A stretch of 64,000 nt of DNA from Pseudomonas sp. RIT-562. GTDB taxonomy: Bacteria > Pseudomonadota > Gammaproteobacteria > Pseudomonadales > Pseudomonadaceae. The stretch is from positions 62,001 to 126,000 of the forward strand of contig NZ_JAPJIV010000020.1 of NCBI RefSeq assembly GCF_026241895.1. The letters run 5' to 3'. The translations under genes and the position numbers were made by a program. Position 1 is the stretch's first letter; every line of letters begins with the position of its first letter. A model generated the notes under the pieces. That model saw nothing but the letters and a program-made list of their open reading frames with translations, was not told the origin of the DNA and ran no database searches. Below are positions 25,248 through 32,929 of the stretch, piece after piece.

Positions 25248-27197
25248 ATGCGGCTGTACCTCTGTGAAAAACCTTCCCAGGCCAAGGATATTGCGGCCGT
25301 GCTCGGCGCCCGGCGTCGCGGTGACGGCTGCTGGCTGGGAACCGACGTCACGGTGACCTGGTGCATCGGTCACCTGCTGGAGACCGCGCCACCGGATGCC
25401 TACGACGCGCGCTACAAGCGCTGGGTGCTGGCAGACCTGCCGATCATCCCGGACAAATGGAAAATGACCGTCAAACCGCGCACCGCCAGCCAGTACAAGG
25501 CAGTCAAACGGTTGCTGGGCGAGGCCGATGAGCTGGTGATCGCCACGGACGCCGACCGCGAGGGCGAGATGATCGCCCGGGAGCTGGTCGAGCATTGTCG
25601 TTATCGCGGGCCGATCCGGCGCCTCTGGTTATCGGCGCTGGACGACGCGTCAATTCGCAAGGCACTGGCGGCACTCAAGCCGGGCGCCGAGACCTTCAGC
25701 CTGTATCACTCCGCCCTGGGCCGCTCCCGGGCCGACTGGCTGATCGGCATGAACATGAGTCGGTTGTTCACCCTGCTGGGGCGGCAGTCCGGTTATCAAG
25801 GGGTATTGCCGGTCGGTCGGGTGCAAACGCCGACCTTGCGCCTGGTGGTGGACCGAGATCGCAGCATCGCCGACTTTGTCCCGGTGGCCTATTGGGCCAT
25901 CGACGTGCAACTGCTGCACGACGGCACCACCTTTACCGCGCATTGGCGCGCAGCCTCCGAGGTCTGCGACGACCAGGACCGCTGCCTGAACCCGCAGCTG
26001 GCTCGACAGGCTGCAGCAGCCATCGGCAATGCGGCCAGCGCACGGGTAGTGAAAGTGCGCACGGAACGATTGCGCGAAGTAGCGCCCCTGCCCTTTGACC
26101 TGGGCACTTTGCAGGAAGTCTGCTCGAAGAAACTCGGGCTGGGAGCCCAGGAAACCCTCGACATCGCCCAGGCGCTCTACGAAACCCACAAAGTCATCAC
26201 CTATCCGCGCAGTGACTGCGGTTACCTGCCCGTCAGCCAGCACAGCGAGGCCCCCGGGATCCTGGCTGCGCTGAGGCAGGCCGATCCCAGCCTGAATGCC
26301 TTGAATGATTTCCTTGAGCCGCATCGACGCTCCCGGGCCTGGAACGATGCCAAGGTCAGTGCTCACCACGGGATCATTCCCACGGCGGCAGCCAAAAACC
26401 TTGAGCGCCTGGTTGGCAAGCAACGTGCGGTGTACACCCTGATTCGGGCGCGTTACCTGGCGCAGTTCCTGCCCAACCACGAGTACGACCGCACCCAGGC
26501 CGACTTTGATTGCGCCGGCGAAGCGTTACGCGCAGTGGGCAAGCAAATCGTCGAACCTGGCTGGAAACGCGCCTTGCCCGAGGCCCTCGCGCCTGCCAAG
26601 GGCCGAGAAGCACCGGCTCCGCAGACCCTGCCGATACTGGCCGAAGGTCGTGACTGCCAGGTTGCTGACGTCAAGCTCAAGGACCTCTGGACCCAACCAC
26701 CAAAACCTTTCACCGAGGGCGACCTGATCAAGGCGATGAAAAACGTCGCCAAGCTGGTGGAAGATCCGCTGCTCAAGCAAAAACTCAAGGACACCACCGG
26801 CATCGGTACCGAAGCGACTCGCGCTTCGATCATTCAAGGGCTGCTCGACCGTGGTTACCTGATCAAGCACGGCAAGGCGCTGGCCGCGACGCCAGCGGCG
26901 TTCAGCCTGATCGACGCCGTGCCCCGGGCCATCGCCGATCCAGGCACCACGGCCATCTGGGAACAGGCCCTGGACATGGTGCAGAGCGGCGAGATGAGCC
27001 TTGAAGAGTTCGTCACCAAACAGGCTGCGTGGATGAGCAAACAGGTGGCTCGCTGTGCCGGGCTGAGCCTGACCATCAGCGGGCCTGCAAGCCCCGCCGG
27101 GCGCGGCGCCACTCCATGGAAAAAGCAACGCAAACCGACCAAGCGCAAGCCCGCGAGCGGCACCCGGCGCACAGCCAAACCAGCCGGCAAAGCATGA
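25248..27197 (+). CDS. topB: DNA topoisomerase III
   Basis: This type IA topoisomerase decatenates replication and recombination intermediates. The start is set at 25248 (Met-Arg-Leu-Tyr-Leu-Cys-Glu-Lys-Pro), the conserved Toprim opening; the in-frame codon at 25239 would add only three residues. In the 649-residue protein the Toprim acidic motif Thr-Asp-Ala-Asp-Arg-Glu-Gly-Glu is at 100-107 and the DNA-linking tyrosine is Y319 in Thr-Tyr-Pro-Arg-Ser-Asp-Cys. The Lys/Arg-rich tail (last ~30 residues) replaces zinc fingers. Length matches E. coli TopB (653). A LexA-type operator upstream suggests DNA-damage control. Confidence 0.95.
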   Translation: MRLYLCEKPSQAKDIAAVLGARRRGDGCWLGTDVTVTWCIGHLLETAPPDAYDARYKRWVLADLPIIPDKWKMTVKPRTASQYKAVKRLLGEADELVIATDADREGEMIARELVEHCRYRGPIRRLWLSALDDASIRKALAALKPGAETFSLYHSALGRSRADWLIGMNMSRLFTLLGRQSGYQGVLPVGRVQTPTLRLVVDRDRSIADFVPVAYWAIDVQLLHDGTTFTAHWRAASEVCDDQDRCLNPQLARQAAAAIGNAASARVVKVRTERLREVAPLPFDLGTLQEVCSKKLGLGAQETLDIAQALYETHKVITYPRSDCGYLPVSQHSEAPGILAALRQADPSLNALNDFLEPHRRSRAWNDAKVSAHHGIIPTAAAKNLERLVGKQRAVYTLIRARYLAQFLPNHEYDRTQADFDCAGEALRAVGKQIVEPGWKRALPEALAPAKGREAPAPQTLPILAEGRDCQVADVKLKDLWTQPPKPFTEGDLIKAMKNVAKLVEDPLLKQKLKDTTGIGTEATRASIIQGLLDRGYLIKHGKALAATPAAFSLIDAVPRAIADPGTTAIWEQALDMVQSGEMSLEEFVTKQAAWMSKQVARCAGLSLTISGPASPAGRGATPWKKQRKPTKRKPASGTRRTAKPAGKA

Positions 27198-27274
27198 GGG
27201 CACTTCGCACCGCCCCTGGTGGTCTAGTGTTGTTCAAGCCCGGCGCCAGCCCTCCCCTTTAAAAGGCCTCGAAT

Positions 27275-27904
27275 ATGATTATCGTCCATCACCTGAACAA
27301 CTCTCGCTCGCAGCGGATCCTCTGGCTGTTGGAAGAGTTGGCCATCCCGTATGAGCTCAAACGCTACCAGCGCGACCCGAAGACCAACCTGGCACCGCCG
27401 GAGTTGAAGGCTGTAAATGCCTTGGGGAAATCCCCGGTCATCGAAGATGGTCAACAGACGCTGATCGAATCAGCGGCAATCATCGACTACCTGATCCGCC
27501 GCCATGGTCAGGGTCGCCTGCAACCTGATCCTGCAACCGCCGCCTATGATCAATACGTACAGTGGCTACATTTCGCCGAAGGCTCGGCGATGCTGCCGCT
27601 GATGCTCAACCTGTACGTCGGTCGCCTGGGTGAGGCCGGCGCTCCATTACAGCCGCGGATCAACTCGGAAGTGGCCAACTATCTGGGTTACCTCGACTCG
27701 GCGCTAAGCCAGTCTGACTACCTGCTGGGCAACGAATTCAGCGCTGCGGATATCCAGATGAGCTTTATCGGCGAGATCGCCAGGGCGCAGGGCAAACTTG
27801 CTCAGTACCCGCATGTGGCGGCCTGGGTCGAACGCTTCCAGAAACGCCCGGCCTATGCCGCAGCACTCAAGACCGGTGGACAATACGATTTCGCGCCCCA
27901 CTGA
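27275..27904 (+). CDS. Glutathione S-transferase
   Basis: This 209-residue cytosolic GST has an N-terminal thioredoxin-like domain (1-80) with Asn-Asn-Ser-Arg-Ser-Gln-Arg-Ile at the expected catalytic Ser/Tyr position. It also has the cis-Pro glutathione-binding motif Lys-Ser-Pro-Val-Ile-Glu-Asp (~54-60) and Glu-Ser-Ala (~67-69). The all-helical C-terminal domain has the Gly-Asn-Glu-Phe-Ser-Ala-Ala-Asp N-capping box near 154-161. The substrate is not predictable. It is 77 bases downstream of topB and 25 bases before a GNAT gene, possibly co-transcribed with the latter. Confidence 0.93.
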   Translation: MIIVHHLNNSRSQRILWLLEELAIPYELKRYQRDPKTNLAPPELKAVNALGKSPVIEDGQQTLIESAAIIDYLIRRHGQGRLQPDPATAAYDQYVQWLHFAEGSAMLPLMLNLYVGRLGEAGAPLQPRINSEVANYLGYLDSALSQSDYLLGNEFSAADIQMSFIGEIARAQGKLAQYPHVAAWVERFQKRPAYAAALKTGGQYDFAPH

Positions 27905-27929
27905 TTGAACCTGTCGGGAGCCACGCGCA

Positions 27930-28460
27930 ATGTCCTTGATAGAACTGCATGTCGCCCGGCGCGACGATCTGGACACCATTGAAAACCTGATGCAGTTCTA
28001 CCTGTACGATTTCAGTGAATGGCTCCCGCTGAAGCTCGCGGAACACGGTTTCTTCAGTATCCAGACGCAACTGGACTACTGGAGGAAGCCGGCAACCAAG
28101 CCTTTTCTGATCACGGTCGACAACGAACTGGCCGGTTTTGTGACCGTCGACGACCAGACCCACCTCAGTGGCGCTCAGTTCAACCTGGGTTATCTGTTTG
28201 TCAGTCGACGCTTTCGTGGCCAAGGCGTCGCGAAGTTTGTCGTCTCTGCCCTATTGAGTCGCAACCCGGGGCAATGGCAAATTTTCCATATCGACGCCAA
28301 CCAGCCTGCACGACGGTTCTGGGCCGGACTCATACCGCTTCTTACCAGCGACTTGTACAGCGTGCACCAGCGTCCAATCGACGGCTACCCATGCACGCTT
28401 TACCGCTTTGAAACCCCGTTACAGCCCGCCGCACCTGGGCACACCGCCTCTCCCTGCTAA
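27930..28460 (+). CDS. GNAT-family N-acetyltransferase
   Basis: This 176-residue acetyl-CoA-dependent acyltransferase has the core GNAT signature Tyr-Leu-Phe-Val-Ser-Arg-Arg-Phe-Arg-Gly-Gln-Gly-Val-Ala (~90-103), including the Arg/Gln-x-x-Gly-x-Gly/Ala CoA pyrophosphate loop. Beta strands with Gly-Phe-Val-Thr-Val-Asp-Asp precede it. A GGGAG ribosome site lies before the ATG. The acceptor substrate is unknown. The C-terminal ~20 residues are Pro/Ala-rich and less conserved in character. Confidence 0.88.
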   Translation: MSLIELHVARRDDLDTIENLMQFYLYDFSEWLPLKLAEHGFFSIQTQLDYWRKPATKPFLITVDNELAGFVTVDDQTHLSGAQFNLGYLFVSRRFRGQGVAKFVVSALLSRNPGQWQIFHIDANQPARRFWAGLIPLLTSDLYSVHQRPIDGYPCTLYRFETPLQPAAPGHTASPC

Positions 28461-28483
28461 TTCCAATCGGCTTTGTCCGACAA

Positions 28484-28513
28484 TATGTAGTGACTGAAAA
28501 TAATCACTACATA
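28484..28513. repeat. Perfect 10-bp inverted repeat, possible operator
   Basis: TATGTAGTGA (28484-28493) and its exact complement TCACTACATA (28504-28513) flank an AT-rich 10-base spacer. It lies 24 bases after the GNAT stop codon. No U-tract follows, so it is a poor terminator. The symmetric arms with one helical turn between centres fit a dimeric repressor site for whatever starts downstream. Confidence 0.6.
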
Positions 28514-28578
28514 ACCATTGACGCCTCCGGTTTGCCCTTGCATGATGCAGACATCTCCCCGATCGGGAGTACAGCAAC

Positions 28579-28731
28579 ATGTTTAAGCAAGCTCGTCTGA
28601 CCGCCGAGCTGTTATTCCCGGATACACGCTGCCCACAAGGCAGATTGAAGAAGGTGACCTGGCCCGAACGTCCAGTACAAGGACGAGAAGCGCTGGCGAT
28701 CAATCCTCATGAAGCTTGTGGCCGACCCTGA
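28579..28731 (+). CDS. Possible 50-residue small ORF
   Basis: An ATG at 28579 with GGGAG nine bases upstream opens a 50-codon frame ending at 28731. The product is basic, has two cysteines and no signal peptide or membrane segment, and I do not recognise it. It lies in the otherwise gene-free stretch 28461-28950, downstream of the inverted repeat at 28484. The rest of this stretch (28732-28950) shows no convincing gene. Low confidence: the frame could be chance. Confidence 0.25.
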   Translation: MFKQARLTAELLFPDTRCPQGRLKKVTWPERPVQGREALAINPHEACGRP

Positions 28732-28950
28732 AAAGTCGGCAGTGGCCTCCAGGTTTTCGCTGCTTCTCTTCGTTGTGACGCTATTGCGTAGCAGTTATTC
28801 AACACGACTACATGCAACAGACGCGGGACCTCGCCATTCGGCGAATGAACGCTGACGTCCTGGTTTCGGTGCCAGGGATCAACTAACCGATGGGCTACCT
28901 GTATTAGCGAACCAACTTTGAAAGATCACCAAATGGTCAAGGGGCAAATT

Positions 28951-29280
28951 ATGAATCTGAACAATCAACCAACTATCGAAGAACTGGCTCGCATGTTCGC
29001 TGCGCAAAAAGACAGCCACGACAGCCATATTCTGTGGATCAGCAAGTCGGGCCAGGTGCATATCGACTGCCTGGCAACCCACGCCGACGAGTCGGAGTTC
29101 GACAAGAACAACCAGAACCTGCTTGCCCGACTGAAAATGTACCGTCGCGGCCAGGGCTACGTCGGCAAGAAAGCCGCCGCCGATAAAGACTTCATCGGCA
29201 ATGTTCTGCAAACGCTGAAACAGGCGTGGGCTTCGATGCAAAATCAGAATGAAGTTCGGGTGATTGACCGGTTCTACTGA
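28951..29280 (+). CDS. Hypothetical 109-residue cytoplasmic protein
   Basis: The start at 28951 is set by an AAGGGG ribosome site; an in-frame ATG 33 bases earlier lacks one. The 109-residue product has no signal peptide or membrane helix. It begins with an amphipathic helix (Thr-Ile-Glu-Glu-Leu-Ala-Arg-Met-Phe), followed by a His-Ile-Leu-Trp-Ile-Ser-x-Ser-Gly-x-Val-His-Ile strand pair and a helical C-terminus. Codon use is like its neighbours and it has its own strong terminator, so it is very likely expressed. I have no functional assignment. Confidence 0.8.
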   Translation: MNLNNQPTIEELARMFAAQKDSHDSHILWISKSGQVHIDCLATHADESEFDKNNQNLLARLKMYRRGQGYVGKKAAADKDFIGNVLQTLKQAWASMQNQNEVRVIDRFY

Positions 29281-29304
29281 CACCTCACACCCCTAAAACA
29301 AAAA

Positions 29305-29338
29305 GGGCCTGCTCTCGCAAAAGAGCAGGCCTTTTTTT
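29305..29338 (+). terminator. Strong rho-independent terminator
   Basis: A perfect 10-bp stem GGCCTGCTCT / AGAGCAGGCC around CGCAAA is followed by seven T residues. It starts 25 bases after the stop codon of the 109-residue protein. Confidence 0.95.
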
Positions 29339-29829
29339 ATAACGCAAATACCTTAGCGTCTAACGCCCCGACCAATCTGGGACGCACTCTTGATTGCTCA
29401 AAAAAAGAAAAAAGGCCGCATGTCGATTTTATCTGTGCGCACCAAAGAAGCGCAGCGCGCCGGCTTGATGCCTTGGTCGGCCCGAAGGCCGCCACGGCCC
29501 GGTTTTTGATCACGGACGCCCCATTAACCACGCTGGCCGAACGCAGGTATTGCGCAGCGGGTAAACCGGCAAGGATGCCGGTTTAGCCGCGCTGGGCCAG
29601 GGAGGGCCCATCGCGGCGACCCGCGGAGCAATGCCGGAGTGAGGGCACACCGAGCCTAGGCGAGGTGCCAAGTGGTGGGGCAAAAAGCGCTTGGTTACTT
29701 GGCGCTTCTCCAAGTAACCCGCTGTAAGAGCGGAACCATAAGCAGCCGTGACCGCAGCAACGGATATGTACACCTAAAACACCAAAAACACCAAAAACAC
29801 CAAAAAACAGATCAGTCCCCTTCTCAGCC
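29339..29829. other. Gene-free, hairpin-rich stretch resembling a dispersed Pseudomonas intergenic element
   Basis: No frame here has good start sites. The stretch holds several hairpins: AAACCGGCA...TGCCGGTTT (about 29562-29585), and GTTACTTGG...CCAAGTAAC near 29692-29718. It has a GC-rich core and ends at a short tandem repeat. From memory, closely similar segments, including the part reading GAGCCTAGGCGAGGTGCC, recur between genes in many Pseudomonas genomes. Its nature (structured RNA, degenerate gene or mobile repeat) is unknown to me. Confidence 0.5.
29771..29806. repeat. Four 9-bp tandem repeats (CACCAAAAA)
   Basis: Three exact CACCAAAAA units (29780-29806) follow one imperfect copy, CACCTAAAA (29771-29779). 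The repeat is just downstream of the minus-strand gene that ends at 29830. Slippage could vary copy number between strains. Confidence 0.9.
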
Positions 29830-31332
29830 TTAGCGTTTCACCCCCAGATCAACCTGGGTCATGCGACTGCGGATGGTAAACACCCCATCTCCCGATAAAA
29901 TCGCACTGCGGGCAAACAAGCGTCCACTCTCCCAGTTCGACAATCCCAACTCCGGCTTATTCAATGCGTACTGACCATCGACCCAACGAGTGATCCCGTT
30001 ACCCACGAAAGGCGCGTTGACCGCGTTGTAAAAGCGCTGTTGAGTACCAGCATCCTCACTAATCAACGACACAGTAAACTGCGGGCTATAGCAGTTGAAC
30101 AAAGCAATGGCCTGGTCCAGACCATCAACGATTTTCAGACTGACTTCCGGAGTTTCTTCCCACTCCCACTCACGTCCCAGTTGATCTTCAGGCAACAACT
30201 CGGCCAGCGCTTCAGTTCGATAACCCTCGGCGCGATACACCTCGACATTCGCAGTGAGCCAATCTGCTGGCAAGCTCTGCTCGCTGCCCTGAACGAAGTG
30301 CAATTTGCAGCCCTGACCGCGAGCGATGCCGGCTTGCTGCAGGGCCTGGAGAAACAACGGTACCAACTCGGCAGCCCGCTCGCGGTGTATCAGGCAGACG
30401 TTGAGAGTGTTGCAGACTTTGCGGTCGAGGGAGTTGCGCACCACGGCGGCAAAACGCCGGGCGTCGGCATCCTTGTCGGCGATCAGCCAGGCGCCACCCG
30501 TGCCGTGCAGGCTGACCGCAGTGCCGGCCTGTTGAGCGATACTGCCCAATTGACTGACCGCGCGCCCCGAACCTCGGGCGACGGCCAGCGACAGGCGCCG
30601 GTCGGCGAACATCGCCCAACCCGCTGCGTGATTGACGCTCTCGACCAGCGACACGGCGCCGGCGGGCAATCCGGCATCGGCCAACGCAGGATTCAACGCA
30701 TGGGTAACGATGGCCTGGGCGGTGCCCAACGCATCACTGCCAATGCGCAACACGGCGGTGTTGCCGGTTCGCAGCACGCCTGCAGCGTCGGCAAAGACAT
30801 TGGGTCGCCCCTCGAAGACAAATGCCACAATCCCCAGCGGTGAGACCACCTGCTCGACTTTCCAGCCATCATGCTCGACACAGCTGATGACTTTGCCGCG
30901 AGTCGCCGACGCGTCGCGCCAGGCCTTGAGCCCGGTGATCATATCGCGGCGCATCGATTCATTGGCCAGCAGGCGCGTAGTGGAACGTCCCCGGGCCTTG
31001 GCTCGCTCGATATCGGCGAGGTTTGCCGCCTCGATCAACGCCCAGGCATCGGGGCTTTCCAGGCGCTGCGCGAAGTGGTCAAAAAACTCGCTGATCGCCT
31101 CATCCGACACTGCTGCCATCGCCTCGAACGCCGTCTCGGCGCGCTCGATCGCCACCGCCGCAGCTTGCTGGTCCGCCACCGGAATCAACAGCAATTCACC
31201 ACTGACCTGCTCCACCAGAAGGTGGTCACCGGGCTGGAAACGCTCAGCCAGTTCAGGGCTGACGACAGTGACACGATTGCCGGCAAAAGGAATGGGCGTG
31301 CCAGCGACTAGACGATCGAGCGCAAGAGACAT
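29830..31332 (-). CDS. ProA-like aldehyde dehydrogenase (glutamate-5-semialdehyde dehydrogenase paralogue)
   Basis: This aldehyde dehydrogenase-superfamily protein has 500 residues. The core resembles gamma-glutamyl phosphate reductase: Phe-Glu-Gly-Arg-Pro-Asn-Val (~176), a Gly-Ser-Asp-Ala-Leu-Gly region (~198) and the catalytic cysteine in Asp-Arg-Lys-Val-Cys-Asn-Thr-Leu-Asn (~C305). It is about 80 residues longer than ordinary ProA (~420). The additional N-terminal region (1-75) includes a Leu-Val-Glu-Gln-Val-Ser-Gly-Glu-Leu-Leu beta segment. No proB or other proline gene is nearby, so this is probably a paralogue acting on another semialdehyde. It is followed by a hairpin-rich gap, not a classical terminator. 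Confidence 0.82.
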   Translation of the reverse strand: MSLALDRLVAGTPIPFAGNRVTVVSPELAERFQPGDHLLVEQVSGELLLIPVADQQAAAVAIERAETAFEAMAAVSDEAISEFFDHFAQRLESPDAWALIEAANLADIERAKARGRSTTRLLANESMRRDMITGLKAWRDASATRGKVISCVEHDGWKVEQVVSPLGIVAFVFEGRPNVFADAAGVLRTGNTAVLRIGSDALGTAQAIVTHALNPALADAGLPAGAVSLVESVNHAAGWAMFADRRLSLAVARGSGRAVSQLGSIAQQAGTAVSLHGTGGAWLIADKDADARRFAAVVRNSLDRKVCNTLNVCLIHRERAAELVPLFLQALQQAGIARGQGCKLHFVQGSEQSLPADWLTANVEVYRAEGYRTEALAELLPEDQLGREWEWEETPEVSLKIVDGLDQAIALFNCYSPQFTVSLISEDAGTQQRFYNAVNAPFVGNGITRWVDGQYALNKPELGLSNWESGRLFARSAILSGDGVFTIRSRMTQVDLGVKR

Positions 31333-31588
31333 GAAGCGGTATCACCATGCAATGGGCGGGCAGAAAAGGTACCGGAAAATCCAGGGAGCGTCATTCCCGG
31401 CATTTCAATCCATCCTGTGAGAGCACGCTTTGCTCCCACCGATACGTATCACTCTGTATCCACCCCCATGACCGACACACTACCCGCCAATCCCCCCGCC
31501 CCGGCGACACAACACCGATACATCCTGCTGCTGAAATCCCACTGTCGATTGGCCTAGCCGATCAAAATGCGCAACGGAGATCCAGCCC

Positions 31589-32104
31589 ATGAGCACCTCA
31601 CTCTCTTTGGCCGTCAAAGGCCTGCACCTCAACCTCGACCGCGCTGGTAGCTGGCTCGCGCCGCTGAGCCTGCGGGTTTTTCTCGCCTGGGAGTTCTTCG
31701 AGTCGGGCCTGGAAAAATGGAATGGCCAGAACTGGTTTGCCGACATCCAGGGGCGGTTCCCGTTTCCGTTCAACCATGTCCCCGCCTCCTTCAACTGGGA
31801 GCTGTCGATGTGGGCCGAGCTGATCTGCGCCCTCGCCCTGCTGGTGGGCCTGGGCACGCGGGTTTCGGCAATCATCCTGATGGTGGTGACCATCGTTGCC
31901 ACTGCGGCGGTCCACTGGCCGGCGGACTGGTCTACATTAAGTGAGCTTGCCCAGGGCTACGCCATCAGCAACAAAGGCCATGGCAATTTCAAGCTGCCGC
32001 TGATCTACCTCGTCGCCCTGCTCCCACTGGTATTCAGCGGCGCCGGCAAGCTCAGCCTCGACACGCTGTTGGCACGCATTTTCTGGCGCCGTAACACGCA
32101 TTGA
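31589..32104 (+). CDS. DoxX-family inner-membrane protein
   Basis: This 171-residue protein has four predicted membrane helices (roughly 22-42, 70-92, 93-112, 132-152) and the DoxX-type motif Phe-Leu-Ala-Trp-Glu-Phe-Phe-Glu-Ser-Gly-Leu-Glu-Lys in the first. GGAG precedes the ATG. DoxX relatives act in thiosulfate or thiol oxidation, or accompany oxidoreductases; no specific role can be assigned. It is followed after 52 bases by a dienelactone hydrolase gene, probably on one transcript ending at the terminator at 32871. Confidence 0.87.
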   Translation: MSTSLSLAVKGLHLNLDRAGSWLAPLSLRVFLAWEFFESGLEKWNGQNWFADIQGRFPFPFNHVPASFNWELSMWAELICALALLVGLGTRVSAIILMVVTIVATAAVHWPADWSTLSELAQGYAISNKGHGNFKLPLIYLVALLPLVFSGAGKLSLDTLLARIFWRRNTH

Positions 32105-32156
32105 AATGTTACCGTGGCAAGCTGCACATTCCCCAATCGCACAGACAGGAGCCACC

Positions 32157-32855
32157 ATGAGCGTAACCACCCAATGGATCGAGATCGACAGCGCCGACGG
32201 TAAATTCGGCGCCTACCTGGCGATTCCACACACGCAAAAAGGCCCGGGGATCGTATTGATCCAGGAGATCTTCGGCGTCAACGAACACATTCGCTCGGTC
32301 GCCGAACAATACGCGGCTGACGGCTACCTGGTGGTCGTTCCGGATCTGTTCTGGCGCAACGGCCCGCGCATCGAGCTGACTTACGATGAAGCCGGCTGGA
32401 AACGAGCGGTAGAACTGATGAACGCCACGGACATCGGCAAAGCCCAGGACGACATCAAGCTGGCCATTGCCGCACTCAAGGACCAGCCCGGCCTGGATGG
32501 CGGCGTGGCCTCCATCGGCTACTGCTTCGGTGGCTTGCTGTCCTACCTGACTGCCGCCAATGGCCTGGTGGATGTGGCGATCACCTACTACGGTGGCGGT
32601 ATCCAGGACCAACTGGACCGCGCCGACGAAATCACCGTGCCGTTGTTGATGCACTTCGGCGAAGAAGACAGCCACATTCCCCTGGAAGCCGTGGAGAAGA
32701 TCGCCGAGCGCTTCGAGAACAACGACTTCGTGGAAATCGTCGTCTACCCGCAGGCCGAACACGGGTTCAACTGCTCCCATCGCGACAGCTACAACCAGCG
32801 CGCTGCGGCTGAAGCCCATGGCAATACGCTGATCTTCCTGGGTCAGGAACTGTAA
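32157..32855 (+). CDS. Dienelactone hydrolase family protein
   Basis: This alpha/beta-hydrolase has a cysteine nucleophile and 232 residues. The start at 32157 follows an ACAGGAG ribosome site; a longer frame from 32106 lacks one. The catalytic triad is visible: C123 in Gly-Tyr-Cys-Phe-Gly-Gly, D171 in Glu-Glu-Asp-Ser-His, and H202 in Glu-His-Gly-Phe-Asn. E37 (Gln-Glu-Ile-Phe-Gly) is the residue that primes the Cys in this family. True chlorocatechol-pathway genes are absent, so the natural ester or lactone substrate is open. Confidence 0.92.
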   Translation: MSVTTQWIEIDSADGKFGAYLAIPHTQKGPGIVLIQEIFGVNEHIRSVAEQYAADGYLVVVPDLFWRNGPRIELTYDEAGWKRAVELMNATDIGKAQDDIKLAIAALKDQPGLDGGVASIGYCFGGLLSYLTAANGLVDVAITYYGGGIQDQLDRADEITVPLLMHFGEEDSHIPLEAVEKIAERFENNDFVEIVVYPQAEHGFNCSHRDSYNQRAAAEAHGNTLIFLGQEL

Positions 32856-32870
32856 TACGGCGGTAAACCA

Positions 32871-32898
32871 AAAAGGCACCTGCGAAGGTGCCTTTTTT
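32871..32898. terminator. Bidirectional terminator
   Basis: AAAAGGCACC TGCGA AGGTGCCTTTTTT: a 10-bp A/T-flanked stem with a T-run on both strands. It serves the dienelactone hydrolase gene from the left and the convergent solute-binding-protein operon from the right. Confidence 0.93.
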
Positions 32899-32929
32899 GT
32901 CGGCAGCGCGCCATGCCGCTGGCGTGCGC

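Noticed and set aside
28814..28888. A short peptide frame ending Leu-Val-Ser-Val-Pro-Gly-Ile-Asn, faintly like an IS110 transposase segment
   Set aside because: Only about 24 codons, with no other transposase motif or terminal repeat nearby.
29771..29806. CRISPR or replication-origin iterons
   Set aside because: 9-bp units without spacers, not next to a rep gene; simple slippage repeat is sufficient.
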